The notes beneath the pieces are model-generated. The model saw only the letters and a list, made by a program, of their open reading frames with translations. It was not told the origin of the DNA and did not search any database. The translations under genes and the position numbers were made by a program. From Lachnospiraceae bacterium 10-1 (GTDB lineage: Bacteria > Bacillota > Clostridia > Lachnospirales > Lachnospiraceae): a DNA stretch of 64,000 bases. Shown one piece after another: positions 59,386-64,000 of the stretch. The DNA lies in assembly GCA_000403495.2 (NCBI GenBank), contig KE159810.1, positions 833,272 through 897,271 on the forward strand, written 5' to 3'. Every line of letters begins with the position of its first letter. Positions within the stretch are counted from its first letter, which is position 1.

Positions 59386-61548
59386 ATGAATATCATCAAA
59401 AGAAGCGGTATGGAGGTTACTTTTGACTCCGGTAAAATAGAAGAAGCAGTAAAAAAAGCCAATGCCAGTGTTCAGGAATCTGACCGCTTAAGCTTAGAGC
59501 AAATCAAAACTATAGTAGATAATGTTACAAATCTTTGCATCGAAATGAAGCGGAGTCCTAACGTGGAAGAAATTCAGGATTTGGTGGAAGAAGAAATCAT
59601 GAAGCAGCAAACCTATAAGCTTGCTTCAAACTATATTACTTACCGCTACAAACGGGAGCTTGTCCGCAAGTCCAATTCCACCGATGAGCAGATTTTATCT
59701 CTCTTAGAATGCAATAATGAAGAAGTGCTCCAGGAAAATTCCAATAAAAATCCCATTGTCAACAGTGTACAAAGAGATTATATGGCAGGAGAAGTCAGTA
59801 AGGATATTACCAAGCGTTTTCTGCTTCCTCCTGACATTGTTGATGCACATGAAAAAGGACTGATTCATTTTCATGATGCCGATTATTTTGCCCAGCACAT
59901 GCATAACTGCTGCCTGGTAAATTTAGAAGATATGCTTCAGAACGGTACCATTATCAGTGAGGCTATGATTGAACGCCCCCACAGTTTTTCTACTGCCTGC
60001 AATATTGCAACTCAGGCCATTGCACAGATTGCAAGCTCCCAATATGGCGGTCAAAGCATCACTTTGTCCCATCTTGCACCTTTTGTTCAGGTAAGCAGGG
60101 AAAAATTCCGTCGGGAAGTAAGGGAAGAATTAACTGCCCAGCAAATAGAAGCAACTGATGAGCTGGTCAACAAAATGGCCGAAATGCGGGTTCGCCGGGA
60201 AATTAAGCAGGGAGTACAAATGATTCAATATCAGGTAATCACTCTAATGACCACCAACGGACAGGCACCTTTTGTCACTGTGTTTATGTATTTAAATGAA
60301 GTGCCTGAGGGACAATTGCGGGATGACCTGGCGCTGATCATAGAAGAAATGCTTCTTGGCCGAATTCAGGGCGTAAAAAATGAGCAGGGAATCTATATTA
60401 CACCGGCATTTCCAAAGCTTATTTATGTGCTGGAAGAAAACAATATCTTTGAGGATTCCAAATATTGGCATCTTACCCGGCTTGCTGCCCGTTGTACTGC
60501 CAAACGTCTGGTACCTGATTATATTTCTGAAAAAATCATTAAAACCCTGAAAGAAGGCAACTGTTATCCCTGTATGGGCTGCCGCTCTTTCTTATCTATC
60601 TACAAAGATGAAAATGGCTCCTATAAATTTTACGGAAGGTTCAATCAGGGTGTTGTAACTTTAAATTTAGTGGACGCAGCCTGCTCGTCTGGCGGTGATA
60701 TGGACAAATTCTGGGATATTTTAGAGGAACGTCTTCTCCTTTGCAGAAGAGCCCTTATGTGCCGGCACGAACGCCTTAAGGGAACCCCTTCCGACGTTGC
60801 CCCTATTTTATGGCAAAATGGCGCGCTTGCCCGTCTGAAAAAAGGAGAAACCATAGATAAGCTTCTTTATGGAGGCTACTCTACTATTTCCCTGGGATAT
60901 GCTGGTTTATGCGAATGCGTCCGCTATATGACCGGAAAATCCCATACAGATCCGGAGGCAACTCCCTTTGCTTTACAAATTATGAATCATTTAAATGATA
61001 CCTGCAAAAAATGGGAAAAAGAAACGAATATTGGCTTTAGTCTTTATGGCACTCCATTAGAATCCACTACTTACAAATTTTCCAAGTGCCTTCAGAATCG
61101 TTTTGGAATTATTCCCGACGTAACTGACAAAAATTATATCACCAACAGCTATCACGTTCATGTGACTGAATCCATCAATGCCTTTGACAAATTAACCTTT
61201 GAAGCTCAATTTCAGAAGCTGTCTCCCGGCGGTGCAATCAGCTATGTGGAAGTTCCCAATATGCAGAATAATATAGATGCCGTGCTTGCCGTTATGCAGC
61301 ATATTTACGATCATATTATGTACGCGGAACTGAATACCAAAAGCGATTATTGCCAGGAATGTGGATATGACGGAGAAATCCGCATTATTGAAGATGAGCA
61401 CAATAAGCTGGTTTGGGAATGCCCCAAATGTGGAAACAGAGATCAGAACAAAATGAATGTGGCAAGACGTACCTGCGGCTATATTGGCACCCAGTTCTGG
61501 AATCAGGGACGCACACAGGAAATCAAAGAGCGGGTGCTGCATTTGTAA
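59386..61548 (+). CDS. nrdD: anaerobic ribonucleoside-triphosphate reductase
   Basis: A 720-residue protein. The ATP cone domain (1-95: IIKRSGMEVTFDSGKIEEAV) is followed by the class III core: HFHDADYFAQHMHNC, active-site Cys in CYPCMGCRSFLSIYK, a zinc site (CQECGYDGEI, ECPKCGNRD) and the glycyl radical loop RRTCGYIGTQFWNQG at the end. It reduces ribonucleoside triphosphates without oxygen. A GGGGG site lies before the ATG at 59386; an upstream in-frame ATG at 59341 has no good site. nrdG follows. Confidence 0.97.
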   Translation: MNIIKRSGMEVTFDSGKIEEAVKKANASVQESDRLSLEQIKTIVDNVTNLCIEMKRSPNVEEIQDLVEEEIMKQQTYKLASNYITYRYKRELVRKSNSTDEQILSLLECNNEEVLQENSNKNPIVNSVQRDYMAGEVSKDITKRFLLPPDIVDAHEKGLIHFHDADYFAQHMHNCCLVNLEDMLQNGTIISEAMIERPHSFSTACNIATQAIAQIASSQYGGQSITLSHLAPFVQVSREKFRREVREELTAQQIEATDELVNKMAEMRVRREIKQGVQMIQYQVITLMTTNGQAPFVTVFMYLNEVPEGQLRDDLALIIEEMLLGRIQGVKNEQGIYITPAFPKLIYVLEENNIFEDSKYWHLTRLAARCTAKRLVPDYISEKIIKTLKEGNCYPCMGCRSFLSIYKDENGSYKFYGRFNQGVVTLNLVDAACSSGGDMDKFWDILEERLLLCRRALMCRHERLKGTPSDVAPILWQNGALARLKKGETIDKLLYGGYSTISLGYAGLCECVRYMTGKSHTDPEATPFALQIMNHLNDTCKKWEKETNIGFSLYGTPLESTTYKFSKCLQNRFGIIPDVTDKNYITNSYHVHVTESINAFDKLTFEAQFQKLSPGGAISYVEVPNMQNNIDAVLAVMQHIYDHIMYAELNTKSDYCQECGYDGEIRIIEDEHNKLVWECPKCGNRDQNKMNVARRTCGYIGTQFWNQGRTQEIKERVLHL

Positions 61549-61582
61549 GAAAACCATGTGCAGGAAAGGTTGGCGAAATTAC

Positions 61583-62098
61583 ATGAAATACGCGGACATA
61601 AAATACTATGATATTGCAAACGGGCTGGGAGTTCGAACCAGCCTGTTTGTGTCTGGCTGTACCCACAGGTGCCGGGGATGTTTTAATGAAAACACATGGG
61701 ATTTTAACTATGGTAATGATTTTACGGAAGAGACGATCCAGGAAATCCTGGAATCTATTTCTCCAAAATATATCAGCGGCCTGACTCTTTTAGGCGGAGA
61801 ACCTATGGAACCTTCCAATCAAAGAGCGCTTCTTCCACTGCTTGAACAGTTTAAAAAGCGCTTCCCGGAAAAAAACATCTGGTGCTATACCGGATATACC
61901 TATGAGACGGATCTTTTATCTCCTGATGGGCGGGCCCACTGCGAAGCAACGGAAGCCTTTCTGTCCTATGTGGATGTACTGGTAGATGGAGAATTTGATC
62001 AAAACCAGTATGATATCAGTCTGAAATTCCGTGGCAGTAAAAATCAGCGTATTCTGCAGATTCAAAAAGAAGGCTGCCCACAATTATTTCCACTTTAG
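61583..62098 (+). CDS. nrdG: anaerobic ribonucleotide reductase activating protein (radical SAM)
   Basis: A protein of about 171 residues with the radical SAM cluster motif SGCTHRCRGCFNENTWDF near residue 25 and LTLLGGEPMEPSNQRALLP. It makes the glycyl radical in NrdD with S-adenosylmethionine. AGGAAAGGT lies about 12 bases before the ATG at 61583; the longer frame from 61457 only reads through the nrdD end. Confidence 0.95.
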   Translation: MKYADIKYYDIANGLGVRTSLFVSGCTHRCRGCFNENTWDFNYGNDFTEETIQEILESISPKYISGLTLLGGEPMEPSNQRALLPLLEQFKKRFPEKNIWCYTGYTYETDLLSPDGRAHCEATEAFLSYVDVLVDGEFDQNQYDISLKFRGSKNQRILQIQKEGCPQLFPL

Positions 62099-62101
62099 CC
62101 T

Positions 62102-62794
62102 CTAGGCCATGCCGCTTTTTTTATATGCATACCCAAACAATACCACTGCTATTAAAAAATTACCTGAAATAATTACTGCATTTTCAGCACTTGCCCCTGT
62201 TTTTCCAATTCCGTTTATTAAAATGCTGACCTGTTGTGAATAGGCGATTTTTGCTACTTTTTCAATAGACTCATTAAACGTGGAAAGCATTGGCAAAAAG
62301 GCAAAAACTACCATAACCGGCACTGTAAGGGAGGTTGCCGCCATTTGATTTTTGCTGCTTGTGCCTATTGCTGCGCCGATCAGCATGGAAACTAAAACCC
62401 CCACCCCAATAATTGTAAGAAAAGATAAAAGCATTTTCCCTTTATAGCCGCCTGAAATACCAATCGCACAGCTTCCCATCATGCAGATTATCCATATGTA
62501 GCAGCCTACGCCAATTAAATATTCTGCCGGCTTTACATTTGACATCAAAAGTACCCGAAGGGTATTTTTTTCTTTTTCCTCAGAAATGATTGCCGACATG
62601 GCAACCAAAGGCGCCATTCCCACATACATTGCCGCAAACATATTTGCAAAAAAATGTTCCGGCATTCCTTCTATATGGATGGAATATTCCATGATAATTG
62701 ACATAATCGGAAAAATAAGGAATTCTATAAGAACTGACTTATTTTTCAAAGTATCCTTAATCTGTTTTTGAAAAATCGCAATTATATTTTTCAT
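62102..62794 (-). CDS. ABC-2 type transporter permease
   Basis: A 230-residue membrane protein with about six hydrophobic segments and the ABC-2 features IIAIFQKQIKDTLKNKSVLI at the start and LVAMSAIISEEKEKNTLRVL near residue 62. It forms a channel with the ATPase encoded just upstream with no gap. Its substrate could be a drug, peptide or lipid. It converges on nrdG. Confidence 0.88.
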   Translation of the reverse strand: MKNIIAIFQKQIKDTLKNKSVLIEFLIFPIMSIIMEYSIHIEGMPEHFFANMFAAMYVGMAPLVAMSAIISEEKEKNTLRVLLMSNVKPAEYLIGVGCYIWIICMMGSCAIGISGGYKGKMLLSFLTIIGVGVLVSMLIGAAIGTSSKNQMAATSLTVPVMVVFAFLPMLSTFNESIEKVAKIAYSQQVSILINGIGKTGASAENAVIISGNFLIAVVLFGYAYKKSGMA

Positions 62795-63643
62795 TTACTC
62801 GAATCTCCTTCCTGTAAGCTCCATAAAAACAGTTTCCAGGCTGGGTTCTGTGGAATGAATGGTTTCCACCATTTCCTTTTCCAGATAATCTTTTACCTCA
62901 TCTGCTGCCATACTCCCATTTGGCAATGCCACATTTCTTCCATCCAAAAGCCTGATCTGCAGCTTGTTTTGATGATTATATCTTAAGCAGATTTCCTTAG
63001 GACTTCCATATTCCACAATTTTCCCTTCATTTAAAAGAGCAATATGATCACACAGCTTTGACGCTTCTTCCATATTGTGAGTTGTCAGAAATATGGCCGC
63101 GCCTCTTTCCTGTTCTTTTTTGATCAATTGATGAATCATGGATACTGCCTGGGGATCCAGACCGCTGGATGGCTCATCAAGAAAAAGAATTTCCGGCTCA
63201 TTCATTACCGCTCTGGCTAAAGCCAGCCTTCCCCTCATTCCCTTTGAAAGCTTTGATACCGGTTCCCTGGCTGCATCTGCCAGATCCACCTGTCTGAGTA
63301 CCTCTGATATTCTGCCGCGTGGTACCTGATAAATTTTTGCAAAAAGTTTTAAATTATCATAGCAGGACAATCTCTCATACAATCCCAGATTATCCATCAT
63401 CATTCCCATCTTCCGGTAAACAAAAGGCTCCAGGGCTCCAGTGTCCTGTCCTAATATCATACTTGCGCCTTTTGTACACCGGAGCTGTCCTGTCAATATC
63501 TTAATAATTGTAGTTTTTCCGGCTCCGGAAGGACCAAGCAGCCCAAAAATCTCGCCGGGAGAAACCTTTAAGTTAACCCCTTTCAATACTTCTTTTCGGT
63601 CAAAATTCCTTACAACATCCTGCATTTCAATTACATATTCCAT
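62795..63643 (-). CDS. ABC transporter ATP-binding protein
   Basis: A protein of about 282 residues: Walker A (GLLGPSGAGKTTIIKILTG) near residue 35, signature LSKGMRGRLALARAVM, Walker B EILFLDEPSSGLDP and the H-loop in LTTHNMEEASKLCDH. The ATG at 63643 follows an AAGGAGAGAAGG site and is preferred over an in-frame upstream start at 63670. It lies directly before the permease. Confidence 0.93.
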   Translation of the reverse strand: MEYVIEMQDVVRNFDRKEVLKGVNLKVSPGEIFGLLGPSGAGKTTIIKILTGQLRCTKGASMILGQDTGALEPFVYRKMGMMMDNLGLYERLSCYDNLKLFAKIYQVPRGRISEVLRQVDLADAAREPVSKLSKGMRGRLALARAVMNEPEILFLDEPSSGLDPQAVSMIHQLIKKEQERGAAIFLTTHNMEEASKLCDHIALLNEGKIVEYGSPKEICLRYNHQNKLQIRLLDGRNVALPNGSMAADEVKDYLEKEMVETIHSTEPSLETVFMELTGRRFE

Positions 63644-64000
63644 TCTTATCCTTCTCTCCTTCCCCTTCATAGAAAACAGCTTCCTGCTTCTTTAATTTGG
63701 CAAGTGCCTCTTCCATTTTTCTGTTTTCCATTTTTTCCTTCCACATTGTCACTACTGTGCTCACCACAAAGCAAAGGCCAAAGCATAAAATGAACATAAT
63801 CCAAGGTAGCCACATATCTGTAGGAAACCAGTCAAAACACAATACAAAAACCACTATTGTGCTTATTTCTGATAAAACCATGCAGGCAGTCCTCTCTACA
63901 ATCGGCATCTTTTTAATGATAATATCCGTAAAAAAAATATATCTGATAAATGTAGTTATTACTGCTACTCCCAAAAACTGCATCATCGTTGCTATACTAA
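63627..64000 (-). CDS. DUF3021-like membrane protein, N-terminus possibly beyond window
   Basis: At least 119 residues with about four hydrophobic segments (VITTFIRYIFFTDIIIKKMP, MWLPWIMFILCFGLCFVVST) and a charged C-terminal tail. DUF3021 proteins stand beside ABC-2 exporters and LytTR regulators in Firmicutes, as here. The frame continues open to the window edge, with no ribosome binding site before the ATG at 63986, so the true start probably lies outside. It overlaps the ATPase start by 17 bases. Confidence 0.6.
   Translation of the reverse strand, partial: SIATMMQFLGVAVITTFIRYIFFTDIIIKKMPIVERTACMVLSEISTIVVFVLCFDWFPTDMWLPWIMFILCFGLCFVVSTVVTMWKEKMENRKMEEALAKLKKQEAVFYEGEGEKDKNGICN

Noticed and set aside
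1-64000. CRISPR arrays, insertion sequences, tRNA and rRNA genes
   Set aside because: No regularly spaced repeats, transposase genes, or tRNA/rRNA-like sequences were seen by eye; a tRNAscan or IS search was not possible.

Overview
The window looks like a chromosome segment of an anaerobic, spore-forming, low-to-moderate GC Firmicute, most likely in or near the Lachnospiraceae. The evidence is the class III (anaerobic) ribonucleotide reductase pair, strong AGGAGG ribosome binding sites, a spore-type GH18 gene fragment, GHKL/LytTR regulators and a typical clostridial siphophage. The species cannot be fixed from sequence alone.

Positions 1 to about 30,260 are the right-hand part of a temperate siphovirus prophage whose left end lies outside the window. 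Most genes run on the minus strand and read right to left: early and replication genes (about 24.7 to 20.8 kb: HUH Rep, RNase H-like, PAPS-reductase-like, C5 methyltransferase, HNH), small middle genes (17.6 to 13.1 kb), a DUF1492/ArpU-like late regulator, then terminase, portal, MuF-type head protein, scaffold, capsid, connectors, tail tube, tail chaperones (with a -1 frameshift site) and the start of the tape measure. Inserted among these are plus-strand or accessory units: a small membrane-protein transcription unit with a structured leader (12.13 to 12.65 kb), a lone plus-strand gene (22.8 kb), the cI-like repressor with divergent promoters (24.8 kb), a membrane-anchored moron (25.9 kb), a Panacea-domain gene with a membrane-protein partner (27.0 to 28.4 kb), and a large serine recombinase (28.7 kb). 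The recombinase abuts the C-terminal part of a spore GH18 (SleL/YaaH-like) gene, so the phage appears to be inserted in that gene.

From 30.7 kb on the sequence is host: a membrane dipeptidase, a PseB-type nucleotide-sugar dehydratase, a translationally coupled pair made of a thiol/redox-domain EAL protein and a CoA-disulfide reductase/rhodanese/sulfite-reductase fusion, a membrane XRE regulator, and an eleven-gene minus-strand exopolysaccharide cluster (38.6 to 50.9 kb). Upstream of that cluster are a GHKL histidine kinase, an XRE regulator and a LytTR response regulator. Then come a chemoreceptor pseudogene with an internal deletion, an aldehyde dehydrogenase, a DUF4190-like membrane protein, a hemerythrin/CheX-like/receiver fusion, nrdD-nrdG, and an ABC-2 exporter with a DUF3021-like protein cut by the window edge.

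The systems most worth a second look are: (1) the Panacea/membrane-protein toxin-antitoxin candidate beside a shared SOS-like box; (2) the MuF head protein with a C-terminal HEWGH metallopeptidase and two tiny downstream ORFs that could encode immunity; (3) the isolated small membrane protein whose start region is complementary to its own leader; and (4) the HUH Rep with a perfect 15-bp inverted repeat next to it. All function calls come from reading motifs by eye; no database search was run.
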